NCBI GenBank assembly: GCA_946894095.1
Contig: OX335644.1
Location: 9,653,595-9,717,594, forward strand
Reading direction: 5' to 3'
Origin: Incurvaria masculella
Taxonomy: Eukaryota; Arthropoda; Insecta; Lepidoptera; Incurvariidae
DNA length: 64,000 nucleotides
The position numbers were made by a program, and so were the translations under genes. The notes beneath the pieces were generated by a model. It was not told where the DNA came from. It searched no databases and saw nothing but the letters and a program-made list of their open reading frames with translations. Of the stretch, positions 11,176-24,900 are shown in pieces; position 1 is the first letter of the stretch; the number at the start of each line of letters is the position of its first letter.

Positions 11176-11427
11176 TTCATCATCACTTGGTCCATCTGTT
11201 ATATAATATGAATAGTTTCGCCAAGTTTTCAGCAAACATTTGCCAAGCTCCTTTGCTGAACTGTCGGGCTTCAGCCGCCATCCCGACTAGACTTGGTGTA
11301 AATAATTCTTAAGGTTGTAATTATGGATAGAGATGTACACACTTGTTGTGTCGAACCCATGGTCTTCGATACAAGAGACAAACAGATGCTACGACTAGGC
11401 TAAGGGAGTTTAAGAAAAACGTTTTTT

Positions 11428-11655
11428 ATGCAACATGGATGGCTAATACAACACAACTACCGTTATGATATTAGCCCAATACACCACATTACAGAAGGAA
11501 TCAGGTGCCTTGCCAGAACCTTTCCTTGATGAGCACGGCTACATTGAACTGGATGTAAAACATGGACAATTATTCATTGCCACTATGACCATCTTTTCAT
11601 CAAATGCGATGGTAACAACCCGGGCGGGCTTAAACTCTAACAAAAAGTAGGGGGA
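11428..11655 (-). mobile_element. SINE, head missing
   Basis: Reverse copy of the family: ATGGATGGCTAATACAACAC, GATATTAGCCCAATACACCA, GGCTACATTGAACTGGATG, CAACCCGGGCGGGCTTAAA. It lacks the pol III head. Confidence 0.8.
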
Positions 11656-11659
11656 ATTA

Positions 11660-12700
11660 TTATCTCAAAACGTCGCAGAATGTCTCTTCCTGCCGCGTGA
11701 AAAGCCGTTATATTTTTTAAACAAATTCACAGAATTTAACACACTATGTCTTAAATGTCGAATATATTTTGTCTCGATACATAAAATGCAACATGCCGAT
11801 TTCATGCACCATCAATGTAATTTGTTTTGATACTTCAGCCCATAGAGCCGTGACCCACCTCCTTTAGCCAATTTTGAACCAAATGTTTTCATGTATCTGA
11901 CAGGTTATAGGTTTGTTATTAAGTTCGAGTCGCCGAGACACCACCTGCCGTGAAAATTATAAAATTATAATAATATAAAAAGTATTATTCCCCATTTGTT
12001 AGCCCTTGCAAAAAGTTTATTGAGGTGGGAGCTTAAGGAAATATCTAAATTTATGTCTAAATGTCTAACGACTTTTTGGTGATTTGTTACCGGTTACCGA
12101 TAATAAAATGGAAATAAAATTGTGAGATGGTCGTTAGAACATAATACTGGATAGAACACTGAATATTATTTCAATAGTTCAGAGTCTACTTGAATATTTA
12201 CTACTTACTGACTACTAGGGAGATCTGTGACACCGAACATCTAGAATGTTAGATTTACAACAGCCTTGATGAGCTTCTCGAAAGCTACACAATAGCTTGC
12301 GGTGTAAATACAGCCCTCACACTCGGAACATACAAATGATCAGTTATAACAATACAAACAATCTGTGCTTAAATATAAAATATATAACAAAAACACAGCT
12401 TAAGAGGGCCCTTCCCGACGGGACTAACTTATTCACAGGCACGAAACAAAATCGTGCTATTGCGCTCTGACACATCTATGTTTCATAGAAAAAGACAGTC
12501 TTCGTGATGAGGCAGATGCAAAACGTCCACAAAGTAAAAAAAAGTACAAAAGACTAAAAGTAAAACACAATCAGTAAGTCAAAAATCAAATTAAAAACCA
12601 ATTTGATTATAAATATTCATGGAACAAGCTGGGCTTGATGACATTTTTGAGATGTTTTTGTTATATGATTGAGTAATTAATGTCCATACTTGTTGTATAA
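11660..12700. other. Intergenic DNA with one Helitron-like scrap
   Basis: TCTTCCTGCCGCGTGAAAAG at about 11688 matches the Helitron at 6250. Otherwise I recognise nothing. Confidence 0.4.
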
Positions 12701-12890
12701 AGCATGCAAAAAATTGTAACTTTCGGACCTTATACCATAGACACCAAACACAATTTTACAATGCCAATGGTCATCAAGCATCTAGTTCGATTGAATAAAG
12801 GTGTTTTGAGTATAATTTTAGATCTCCGAAAAGAAATATGATCTCCTTTCAAAGTTTGTATGGGGAATTTAGTGAGAAGGCCCATCTTAA
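12701..12890. mobile_element. Half-copy of the TTAA foldback family
   Basis: Equivalent to the right arm of 34049-34837: AACTTTCGGACCTTATA, ACACAATTTTACAATGCCAA, CATCTAGTTCGATTGAATAA, ending GGCCCATCTTAA. Confidence 0.65.
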
Positions 12891-13579
12891 GGGTGATAGG
12901 AAAGAATAGATTATGCATGTAATATCAGACGATAGAGTGCTTTTTACAATTTTCTTGCATTGGGCCCTCTTTTAAATGCTAACACCCGGAAAAAATAAGG
13001 TTGACTGATGTTGACTGATGACACGGCCGTCCTAACGTCCACGTTTTTGCGTGATGCAACAGCGCCTGGCCCTATGTGAAGAAAAGAAGTATGGGACAAG
13101 AGAAGTGTTTCACAAGAAAGCTGCTCTTACCAGGAACTGTGAATAGTATTAGAATTATTTTCTAGATGATTCGATGATTGATGGCCATGGGGGGAATGTG
13201 GTTCATACAATTTTATGTTTGACATAAATAAAGATTCGTCAGTGTCTGACAATATTTCAACAAGGATAAATTATCCACCTGTAGATTCGAGGATGAAAGC
13301 TTACTCTTCACTTATTAGTTTTTTTTAAACAACACTTTAAAAACGTTAATTTAAACATGAACTACATAATTTCAATTTTTAAGCCCAATATAATGATAAA
13401 ATTACATTAAACTTGAGGGATTTTAAAACAAAAGATTTGCATCTCCACTAGGTCTCAAAATTTGCTGCACTTCCTAGATTTATTGTAGCAATCCAGGAAT
13501 AAATTTGATTAAGACTTGTCATCTCAAGGACCCTTTAGGACTAATTACTCCCGACGATCGCAACTCAACTCTATTGCTT
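12891..13579. other. Intergenic DNA, nothing recognised
   Basis: No supported coding or repeat structure beyond an 11-bp direct repeat (TTGACTGATG at about 13002-13021). Confidence 0.4.
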
Positions 13580-13790
13580 TTTCATGTTAAGCGAACTTTC
13601 ATGGGGGCTGAAAAAACCATGCCAGGTGCTTCTTCACAGCATGTTCGAACGACCCCATGTCGTACTTTGGGGAAAATGCCTTGGCAGAGAGTCCATTCCG
13701 GCAGAACTTTGTTTGGTTATTATTTTAGGAATGTCGACAGTGAATGGTCGAATTCCCTTGTTGCTCCATGTCGAGCGATGGTAGAAAGGA
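13580..13790 (-). mobile_element. LINE C-terminal remnant
   Basis: The minus frame gives ...FSPKYDMGSFEHAVKKHLAW..., alignable to the fragment at 490-715. It is broken by stops. Confidence 0.5.
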
Positions 13791-13850
13791 CATGGAGAGA
13801 CAGTGTTATGCAGCTGCGAAGAGCATTCTCCCTTCTCACTCACCTTTTGT

Positions 13851-14329
13851 TTAAGGCGCTAGGACTAGCCAACTACTCGCGCCATACAAATGCACTTTTT
13901 AACAAATGTAATAATATGTAGTGAAACGCTTCAGCAAATCCAAATAGAACTCCAGACTGATAATGGATTGTTAATATTTTTTTATTCCATCATTTATTTA
14001 AATAATAATAAAAATAAAAAAGTTGATTTTTCTCATTAGAAATCTGAAAGTAATTCGATTTCTAGATATAAGCAAAAACAGCATATATGCATAAACAAAA
14101 AATTCCATTTGCTTTTAGATTTCTACATTTAGTCAAAAAAGTTCGGAAATGGACACCGTTTCCGCAATGTATTTTGTATAGAAAAAGGAAACATACATTA
14201 ACGAAAATAATTCGATTCCTAGACAAGGAATCATATATTGTAAGAATGACACTTATAATCGTCCGACTTAGTTAGTTAACTTGGGGTGCCTCGTCTAACT
14301 TTGCGATTTGGCTAGTACCAGGCCCTTAA
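13851..14329. mobile_element. TTAA-flanked 480-bp MITE, copy 1
   Basis: Starts TTAAGGCGCTAGGACTAGCC, ends GGCTAGTACCAGGCCCTTAA; the ends are ~16-18-bp imperfect TIRs and TTAA is duplicated at both sides, as in piggyBac-type transposition. Copies at 47341-47820 and 48226-48705 differ at only a handful of positions by eye. A 62-codon frame (14087-14275) is present in all three but looks incidental. Confidence 0.85.
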
Positions 14330-15125
14330 TGTCAACGAACTATTCAAACGTTGTGAGATTAATACATACCTATTAAAACCTTTGAAGAGAAGACATTAAA
14401 CAAATGGCTATTAATTTAAAGCATAATGTATGGAATTGTCGATGATTAGTTAAATTTTGAAGATTCAACCAGGCATCCGTCACTCCTAAATACCTACTCA
14501 GAACTTCCCCCACCGCTTTTGGGAACCCGAGGTTCCAAGTTGAGTCAGGGCACACGCTCGCACGTCCAGTCAAACAGTCGTTTCGGAAATCGCACTTTCG
14601 ACGTATTTATTCGTAGTAATCTCTTATTTTTTATTTTACAAAAGGTACGCCAACAGTGTACACACGAAAACTTTATATAATAGCAAACATAGTAGGGGGC
14701 ACATTCCTGGTGTGCATACCAATTATAGGCGAACACAACATTTCGGAACAGTGTCTAATACCGTCTTATCATCAGATAATGTAATATAATAACTTTTGCG
14801 TGAACGGATGTTACAGTATACAGAGAAAATTGAAGTTATTTTTCTTTGCACTACCGAAAGATTCTGAAAGGTAAGTTTGTTTTTTGAGTTTAGGTTTATT
14901 GACATTTTGTATTGACGTTTTGCCTTATCTGTAGGTATATGTGTTATGAGGGACATGTTGACACTTAATTAACTGATATCAGCACAGCACTTTTTTTAAA
15001 TAAATTAGGTATTATTTATCCATATATTAAAAGGAAAAAACGACATGAATTGTTTTTTTCTAGTGAAAGAATAATGGGCAGATGACCAGAAAAGACACGT
15101 ACTGACAAGTACCTATGTAAGTCAC
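14330..15125. other. Intergenic DNA, nothing recognised
   Basis: Short frames only; none shows a recognisable protein. Confidence 0.4.
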
Positions 15126-15535
15126 TTTTTTTTATGCGACCTGACATGGATGGCTAATACCACACAACTACCGTTATGATATTAGCCCAATACACCACAT
15201 TCCCGAAGGAATTAGGTGCCATGCCAGGGCCTTCCCTTTATGAGCACGTGTTTTCCATCCAGTTCAATACTGGATAGAAAACACGGACAATTTTTCATTG
15301 CCGCTTCGACCATCTTTTAATCCAATGCGATGGTACTAACCCGGGCGGGCTTAAACCCTACCACCTAGTAGGGGAAGGGGGCTTACAGTTTTACATGGAT
15401 TCCGAACCATGGAGCAGCTCACATTCGTGACGAAATGCACCTATCGAACTCGGAAAGAGAACGAAAGTGGTGAATTGAACCCAGACCTCAGGTACGCTAT
15501 GCCAGTCCCCGCGTCAGTAGGCTACGAGCCGCTCA
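15126..15535 (-). mobile_element. Full-length SINE with tRNA-like head
   Basis: Read on the minus strand: head GAGCGGCTCGTAGCCTACTG with a pol III box A-like TAGCCTACTGA and box B-like GGTTCAATTC, a linker (CTCTTTCCGAGTTCGATAGG), the common body (TACTAGGTGGTAGGGTTTAA, CCCGCCCGGGTTAGTACCAT), the tail (TGGCATGGCACCTAATTCCT, ATTAGCCATCCATGTCAGGT) and an A-run. A small inverted duplication of the TTTTC(C/T)ATCCAGT segment is present at about 15247-15283. Confidence 0.85.
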
Positions 15536-15941
15536 TACGAATCATACATAAGATTGTGCGTCGGTCAATTCTACATCATAGCATATTCGTTGAAACATGG
15601 CTTTCTCAGAGAGTCTTGATGAACACATCAAACGTTGTATGTGCAAATACGGACATACATATGATACTGGCCGAATAATCACCGCTTTTTCAGTAGGAGT
15701 TAGATAATTGTAGATACATTAAAAATAAATAGTTTTGAAAGTTGTGTTCTATTCGACTTTTAAGGCGGCGCGGCAGCGCGTGACAACCCTAGCGCAAGCC
15801 ACACTCGAGCGACAAAAGTGTGTAGTGGGGCGGGGGGGGGGGGGGGCGAGGACGCGTTTCATCTCGCCGCCGCGCCGACAGTGAGCGAAGTAATAGATAC
15901 TTTAGCTTAGCGTTAATTGAGATCAAAATGGCTATAAAAAA
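15536..15941. other. 3' flank of the P450 gene with CpG-rich patch
   Basis: 15765-15880 is GC-rich (GGCGGCGCGGCAGCGCG..., a run of about 17 G at 15830-15846) inside AT-rich DNA. No ORF. It would lie just downstream of the P450 stop. Confidence 0.4.
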
Positions 15942-18900
15942 CTATGAAGAATCAGTGTGATTGATGGGACGGACGTGGACCCACAATCCATTCGCGGCCT
16001 TCACCAGGAAACCTTTCTTCTCGAAGGGCACGGGATACTCGGTCTTGTCGCACGCAGACAATTCGAAGTTCATCAGCAAATCCGCCATTGCCAACTTGAC
16101 CGACACCATACCGAAACGTTGACCTGCGAATGTTATTAGCATTTTGTTTAATGAATTTACCAATCAGGAATACGGAGGGGATGGAGGTGGAAGTATATTT
16201 CGTCAATTAACAAAATACATGAGATTTTTATTATATTTATTATTGCTGCAAAAATATATTTTCCAGTTGTACAGTATTTTTGTAGGCACTGAAAACGTTT
16301 GTTGAAAATTGACAGGGCTTGGCAAATACCACCTTTTCCCTTTATGAGCACGGCTACATTGAACTGGATGGAAAACACGACAATTTTTCATTGCCGCTTT
16401 GAGCATCTCTTCATCCAATGCGATGGTACCAACCCGGGCGGGCTTACACCCTACCACCTAGTAGGGGAAGGGGACTTGTAGTTTTACATAGATTCGAACC
16501 ATGGAACAACTAGCACTCGTGACTAAATGGACTTATCCAATTCAGAAAGACAAAGAATGTGGTGCGGTGCATAAACGGGGCAAGGATCGAACCCCTGACC
16601 TCTGACATGGAAAGACGTTCCCGCATCCCTGAGCTACAAACCGCCGATTTGTAGGTGCTGCTACTTTTCTCGTTAGTTTTTAGTCTCTGGACAAGGCTTT
16701 TGCACGTTTTCCGAAAAGTCTACATATTTGGTTTTTGTATCAGCAGTTGATACTAAAAGGTATACCCTTTAATTTTCTATCTTAGATATGGCAAAAATAA
16801 TGTTACATTAGACTAAACATTTGAGCTCTGAATCTTGTAAAAGGGGATAAATGGAAAATGGCTCCCAGTAGAGTTTCTTGTCCGTTAGTTTTTGTCTGTG
16901 GTAATTCTTTTGAAATGCAGTAATGAAGAACCGGTCAAGCGTGAACGTGTTCACGTGCCAAGGGTCCCATCAGTGCGCAACTAAGAGATATTCGCTCCCG
17001 CCTGATGAATTTTTTGCAAAATCATACAAAATTCACCGCTACAGAAATCTTGCTTTTTCTACAAAAGTATGACGTTTTGAGCATAAGTAATTAGTTCGGG
17101 CACAACTAAATAAGTGTGAATAGATAATTTATTCAAAATTTTCAAACAACCTTTAATCGGAGAACAATTCGGGACAAAATGCGTGTGAGCGACAGACACC
17201 CGGAGGATATCCGGCGTAAGATGTGAGATTTTTTTATTTTTTATGCTACCTGACATGGATGGCTAATGCCACACAACTACCGTTATGATATTAGCCCAAT
17301 ACACAACATTCCCGAAGGAATTAGGTGGCATGCCAGGACCTTCCCTTTGTCAGCACGGCTACATGGAACTGGGTGGAAAACACAGACAATTTTTCATTGC
17401 CATCGACCATCCTTTCATTCAATGCGATGGTACCAACCCGGGCCAGCTTAAGCCCTAACACCTAGTAGGGGAAGGGGACCTACATTTTGACCTGGATTCC
17501 GAACCATGGAGCCGCTTGCATTCTTGACGAAATGCACTTATCTAACTCAGAATGAGAAAGAAAGTGGTGCATGAACGGGGCGAGGATTTGAACCCAGACC
17601 TCTGGTATGCTAGTCTAGTCCCCGCGCCACTAGACTACGAGCCGCTCAAAAATATGTTTTGTACGTTGTATGACATTAACTATCTTACCTTCCTCTTCAA
17701 TCTATCAATGTACTCACCAAGGCAATGCCTCGGTCCGGCCCCGAACGGCAGGTGCAGGTGCGACGGTCGCGCGGCCCTCGCCTCCGCGGAGAACCGCTCG
17801 GGGCGGAACTGGCTCGGCTCGGGGTAGTGCTGCGGGTCCATGTGCAGCCCGTACACCGGTATCGCCACCACGTCGCCCTCCGTCAGCATCACGCCGGTGC
17901 CGGGCAGCGTGTACGGCTGCGTGCACACGCGGTCCACGCGCGACAGCGGCGGGTACATCCGGAGGGTCTCTGGAACGAGCGTGATTTTTTTTTAATTCAA
18001 CGTTTTTATTCTTTTTTTTGGGAGCTAAGGCTTAAACTTAGATCAAAAAAGGAAGGTGATGTGTCATCTAGCGCGCCTACTATGGATTTGCGCTTACAGC
18101 CCTTTAAATGGGAGTCCCGTGTACGGTATGAAGTTAGCGCTGTGTCACGCAATGCCGTACACAGTGCTCACACTTCGGAGGTAGGGCACCGTATATGGAA
18201 CCGTCAATGTCACTTTTTGACGTTTCTAAAGAGTAATCATCGTCTTTCCACTGTGTTTTTTCACAAATCGTTGAATGTCCCTCAGTTCAAAATTCAAGTT
18301 TAGCTTAGAGCAATTGATTTCATTTCATTTCATTTATTTATTCAACTTCTGGTAGTAAAACTACACTAAGTCATGTCACAATTTGATTGATCCGCGGATT
18401 CGATCAACCAGTGAAGAAGAACCCGCAAATAAACTTCAATGGTCTATAAATTATGTTTTTTTTTTGTCTTTTTTTTTTTCGTCCACATTAATGATATAAC
18501 ACAATTATGATTTCATACCTAAATGCTACTGCCAAACTTACATTGGTAGAACGGTCTAAAGCAAAGAACTAAGAACTACGAGGAAACAACAACCCCAATG
18601 TGAAAGTCTGAATTAATAAATAAATTACTTAACTTAATAACCTAATCATTATACATATTGAGTATTTATTTCGGGTGTAAACGCCTTCGTCAACTTAACA
18701 GCTATGTCGGGTATACAGAGCCCTCGTCAATTTTGATACAGAAAAAGTGTATCAAGTCAATATAATATAATATATACAAAATACTACCATTGTAGTGTCA
18801 ATGTCAAAATAAAATTAATATAAATTGTACAATTATGTACTTGTCCTAGAATATTAAATCACTAAAGAGGGTTTTATCATAAAAAGCCTCGTTCAAATTG

Positions 18901-21900
18901 TAATACTCTTTATTAAGGAGCATTAATTTTATTTTATTTTTAAATTTATTAAGAGGCAAATTTCTAATTTCTACAGGTAATTTGTTGTAAAATCTAACAC
19001 TATTGTGAATAAAGCTTTTTGAAGTTTTAGCTCGTCTGTGTTTGGTACATTGTATATTAAACTTATTTCTAGTATCATGGTCATGTACATCAGAGTTAAG
19101 GGTAGACCTTTCTATTGTTTTCATTAGAATCAAATTTGAGGTGAACTACGAGCACTAATGTCATGTTTTGTTTCCGTAAGCGCATACACAAATGGTTCAA
19201 ATCGTTTGCAATGCTTATTGCTTTGAGCGTGCAATCGATTCTGGACGCTTGTATACGCTTTTAGCAGTGTAATCGTTTACAGTTCAAATGGGAATCTGCA
19301 ATATGGTGATGATCTCTGTCACCAATTTTCTAAAACTAACAACATCACTTAAATGCACGTGAATGACACACAAAAATAGTCACAGATATTTGGAGGGTTT
19401 CTGTTGGTGGGAACTGACATGGATGGCTAATACCACAAAACTACCGTGATGATATTACCCCAATACACCACATTCACGAAGGAATTAAGTGCCATGCCAG
19501 GACCTTCTATTGATGAGCATGTCTACATTGAACTAGATGGAAAACATGGACAATTTTTCATTGCGATGGAACCAACATCATCCGATGCGGTGAAACCAAC
19601 TCAGGCGGGCTTAGCCCTATCACTTATAGGAGAAGGGAACCTACAGTTTACATGGGTTCCGAGCAATGGAACAGCTCGCATTGTAATTTAAATCAACTCG
19701 GCAAATGCAAACACATGCTGGAGCCCATTCGACGCGGGGCTGGATTCCTAAACAATTATAGGGATAAAAGTTATATCCTTTATTATATACTAGCAGCCCG
19801 TCCCGGCTTTGCACGGCCATAATATAATTTAAAAAATATTATTTTGACACAATGATACACAAATAAACCCTTTTTACATTGAACTATTTGAAATAAAAAA
19901 AAAAACTTAGATATTATTAATTTTTTTATGTGCATATATTTTTTTGCGTTTTTTTACTTTATATGTATTTTTCATACTATTAATTATTGTAAAAAGGTCA
20001 TAACCGCAAAACTCCTCCCTGTAAACAATTTTTGGTGTTGTTTTATTTTGCACTAAATAATTAGCTTAACTGTTATTAGCTACCTACAACTACTAATATA
20101 ACCTACAACTAAAAAATATTTAATCAAAAATCATAAAATCTATTTAAGTCACTTATTTATTAGGATAACTAAATGTACAACATATATTAATGGGTTTAGT
20201 TCTGAAAATAACTTTTTGAATGCGTTTAGTTACCCACTAAACTAATTATCATCAAGCGACAAAATATTATCAAGCGACAATTTCTTAAATTCCGCACACG
20301 ACCGCTGCGTAGGGAGCCGAGACCGCGGGAATCACGCGGGAGTGCTCACGACAGCACTCACCTAGCAAGACACTTTCCAAGTAGTCCATCTTGGCGATGG
20401 TCTCGTACGTCAGCCGCCCGCCGTTCTCCGCGAGCACGCTACGCACGTCCGCGCGCGTCTGCTCCTGCACTCGCACGTGTTTCGCGAGAATGTGCGCCGC
20501 GAACGAGAGCAGCGAGCTAGACGTCTCATAGCCTACCAGCAGGGAATGCGCGTCGATTGTGTTCTTGTCAAACTCACGACAGCACTCACCTAGCAAGACA
20601 CTTTCCAAGTAGTCCATCTTGACGAAGGTCTCGTACGTCAGCCGCCCGCCGTTCTCCGCGAGCACGCTACGCACGTGCGCGCGCGTCTGCTCCTGCACTC
20701 GCACGTGTTTTGCGAGAACTTGCGCCGCGAACGAGAGCAGCGAGCTAGACGTCTCATAGCCTACCAGCAGGGAATGCGCGTCGATTGTGTTCTTGTCAAA
20801 CTCACGACAGCACTCACCTAGCAAGACACTTTCCAAGTAGTCCATCTTGGTGATGGTCTCATACGTCAGCCGCCCACCGTTCTCCGCGAGTACGCTACGC
20901 ACGTGCGCGCGCGTCTGCTCCTGCACACGCACGTGTATCGCGAGAACGTGCGCCGCGAACGAGAGCAGTGAGCTAGACGTCTCATAGCCTGCCAACAAGA
21001 ACAGCAGGGACTGCGCGTCGATTGTGTCCTCGTCCATGTCTGTGGAACGATGCATGAGTCGAAAAGATGTCCAAGGCTCATAAAGACTGTATAAAATAAT
21101 AGGTCGGGGAAAAAGTCTTTTCGCATTATAGTATGTATGAACTTGTAATAAAATCTCTTTGGCTATACTATTTGTATCTGGCTGGTTTTGGTATCATTGA
21201 AAGTTTAAATTTTAAAGAACATAATTCCAAATTCAAATTAGGAAAATGTGTGATTCTCATTTGTTTTTCGTACTGTCAAAATGAGTGAATCTAATGAAGA
21301 AATTCGATACATTTTAAAATTTTACTACAAAAACAGTAAAAATGCAACGCAAGCCGCGAAAAAAATTTGCGATGTTTATGGACCTAGTGCAGTGTCTGTG
21401 AGAGTAGCACAAATTTGGTTTAAGCGTTTTCAATCCGGAAATTTTGATGTCAAAGATGCACGTCGCTCTGGTCGCCCTATTACGGATAAAATGGATGCCA
21501 TTTTTGAAAAAGTGGAGCAAGATCGGCATATCAGTAGTTACGACGTAGCTGAAGAACTAGGAATTGACCACAAAACAGTTTTGGCGCATTTGAAAAAAAC
21601 TGGGTACACAAAAAAGCTCGATATTTGGGTACCTCACGAGCTCACTGAAAGAAACCTAATGAACTGTGTACTCATTTGTGATTCTTTATTACGACGTAAT
21701 GAAACCGAACCATTTTTGAAGAAGCTGATAACTGGTGATGAAAAGTGGATCACGTACGACAAGAACGTGCGAAAAAGGTCGTGGTCAAAGGCCGGTCAAG
21801 CTTCACAGACTGTGGCGAAACCCGGGTTAACTCGCAACAAGGTGATGCTGTGTGTGTGGTGGGATTGGAAGGGCATTATTCATTATGAGCTGTTACCACC

Positions 21901-24900
21901 AGGCAGGACCATCGATTCTGAACTCTACTGCGAACAACTGATGAGATTAAAGCAAGAAGTTGAGAGAAAGCGGCCGGAATTAATCAACAGAAGGGGTGTG
22001 GTTTTTCATCATGATAACGCTAGACCTCACACATCTTTAGCCACTCAGCAAAAACTAAGAGAGTTTGGCTGGGAGGTGTTAATGCATCCGCCGTATAGTC
22101 CTGACCTTGCACCTTCAGATTTCCACCTGTTTAGGTCTCTTCAGAATTCTTTAGGCAGTGTCAGGTTAACATCACGAGAGGACTGCCAAAACCACTTGTC
22201 GCGGTATATTGATCAGAAGTCCCAATATTTCTATAGCAATGGGATCATGTCCCTACCTACAAGATGGCAAAAAGTTATCGAACAAAATGGTACCTACATA
22301 CTTTAGTTAAATGTAAATAAACCATATTAAAAAATGTTTTGAATTTTCTTAAAAAATGCGAAGAAACTTTTTCCCCAACCTAATATAACGATTTTATGGA
22401 TTAGCCATCCATGTCAGCTCGCATAAAAAAAAACATAATTATTTACACCCTCAGGTCATTTTGAATAATATTTAAGGAAGCAGTGGTATGAATTAATGAA
22501 AGAATAAATTCTTTATTGTGCACAAACAAAAATATAGACCGAAACAGTGGTACAGTTTAGTTAGGATTTTTCAGAAATTTTTTTTTTTTTTTGTTATTTT
22601 TGGCCATCTGCAATCAGTGCACACTATAAGCAGATTTTTTGAGTGCTTTGAAGACTTGAATGAGATAGTGGCTCCCTTTGGATGGCTATCTCTTATGAGT
22701 GGTCTGTAAGTATAGGCATCTTATGTTCTCTTGTCTAGGTTAGCAATAACATGCCGCTTCAATCTTCTGACATTATCTGTCGTATTGGTAAGAGCTACAG
22801 CCAGCTTGTTGACATGAGCCGTTAGTCGTTTAGAGTAGCGTTTAGAGGCATTATTTATTTCCTCTTTTATTGTGGGTATTTGCAGGTATTCGTGCGTTAC
22901 TGATGTTTTCACGAACCATGAGGCGTTTGTGATTGTGCGGAACACATTATTCTGAAAGCGTTGTAGGATTTCCAGGTTCGAATTGCTGGCTGTTCCTCAG
23001 AGCTCTATTCCGTATGTCCATACTGGCTCCAGGATAGATTTGTAGATCAGTAGTTTGTTGTTTAATGAGAGTCTAGTGTGCCTTAGAAGAACCATAGAAG
23101 GGATCTGAAGCGAGAGTTCAATTCGTCTCGTTTTATCTGTATGTGGATATGCCATGTCTGTCGCCTGTCAAGGTGTATACCTAGGTATCTAGCTGAATCG
23201 TAGTGTGGTAACATTTCGTTGTCTAACTTGACAGGAGGGCAGTTTCCATTTCTCAGTGAGAAGGTAACGTGGGTAGATTTGGATGCACTCGCTTTCATTC
23301 TCCATTTCTGCATCCACTCATTTGTACGGTTCAAATGTGTCTGTAGTTTTTCTGAAGCTGCATCAGGATTTGAGTCAGTACTTAATACTGCGGTGTCATC
23401 TGCAAACGTAGCAGAGATGATGTTGGGGCTATTTGGTAGATCTGCAGTAAATAGTACATATATACAATACTGGACCCAGGACTGATCCTTGTGGGACACC
23501 AGCACTTATTTCATGGAATTCTGACTGACTCTCGTTGATAACAACTTGAAATATTCTGCCTTCTAAGTACGACTCCAGCAGGGTATAAAAGTTGTGTGGG
23601 AGATTTTTCTTCAGTTTGTATAGGAGGCCTTTGTGCCATACCCTATCGAACGCCTGCTGGATGTCTAAGAAGGCTGCTGAGCAGTACTGACGGCATTTTA
23701 GGGACTGTCTTATTTCATGAGTAACCCTGTGGACTTGCTCAATGGTAGAATGTTTGCTTCTAAACCCAAACTGGTGATCTGGTATCAGTGAGGATTCAGC
23801 TATTACCATGTTCATGCGGGTAAGAAACAGTTTTTCGAACAATTTTGAAATGATTGGTAGGAGGCTTATAGGCCGATATGAGGAGACAAGAAAATGATCT
23901 TTTCCCGGTTTAGGTACCATAATTATTTGAGAGACCTTCCATACATAGGGATAGTAAGAGGTTCTCAGAATAGCATTGAATAGAGATGTTAGGAATACAA
24001 CACCTTTCCTTGGCAACTGTCTCAATACCTCTGCAGTTATTTGGTCAAATCCCGGAGCTTTCTTCAGGTTAAGAGATCTGACAGTTGTCCATATTTCATG
24101 CGGGGAGAAGCTTTTGATTGGGGGGCTCAACTGCAAATCACTTTCAAGGTATTCATCTATTTTCCTATGCCAATTATCGTCGATACCATCATTTGGAGTA
24201 AATACTTCTTGAAGGAACCGCCCAAATGCCTTAGATTTATCCGTGTCTGTCTTTGCCCACAAGCCATCGGTAAGCTTCAAGGGATATTGTAAGTATTGAG
24301 GTTTCCTTGTGCTTTTAACTGCATTCCATAGCGAGTATTCTCTATTTCCCTTTACTGACATGTGTTCGAGCCGATTTTGGAGAGTTTCATTTTCAATGTC
24401 TTGAAGAAAAGCCTTCAATTCTTCAGCGGCTTTGTTAAATGCTTTTTTGTCTTCAGTACGCCTGGAGTTTTGCTAAATTCGCCGAAGACGTCTTTTCTCT
24501 AACACTTTGACTCTGACTTCTACGGGCACATTTTGGTATAGATTCCTTCTCTTATTTGGAGCACGTGTGCTAAGCCAACATGCAGTTTGTATTATTTGAG
24601 TAAAAGTTGTTATTGCCGATTCAACATCTTCACCTGTTTTCAAAGGTATATTCAAGTCAATTTTGTATGTCATGTATTCCCTAAAAACATCCCAGTCTGT
24701 GGTTCTATTATATAAATATTCTTTGCGTTCTCTTTCGATAATTGTGATACTACAGAAATCTAATATATAAATCATAAATCAATAAAATCATATTTTTTGG
24801 AAGTTGAAGATCAAGAAGACTAGTTGTTTAGTTCTAGGTTTTATCTTAACACAGATGTGGATTACGTACTTACATATTTTACTTTTTTGTTCAGCAGTTT

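Noticed and set aside
14087..14275. 62-codon ORF repeated at 47578 and 48463
   Set aside because: Repeats because the whole TTAA element repeats; composition is AT-driven and no protein features are seen.
16560..16653. tRNA-like sequence with box B (GGATCGAACC, reverse)
   Set aside because: It is the head of a SINE, joined to the family body; no intact cloverleaf was built.
17725..18303. 192-codon plus-strand ORF over P450 exon 9
   Set aside because: Antisense shadow of a GC-rich exon whose minus frame has the heme-binding motif and matched splice phases.
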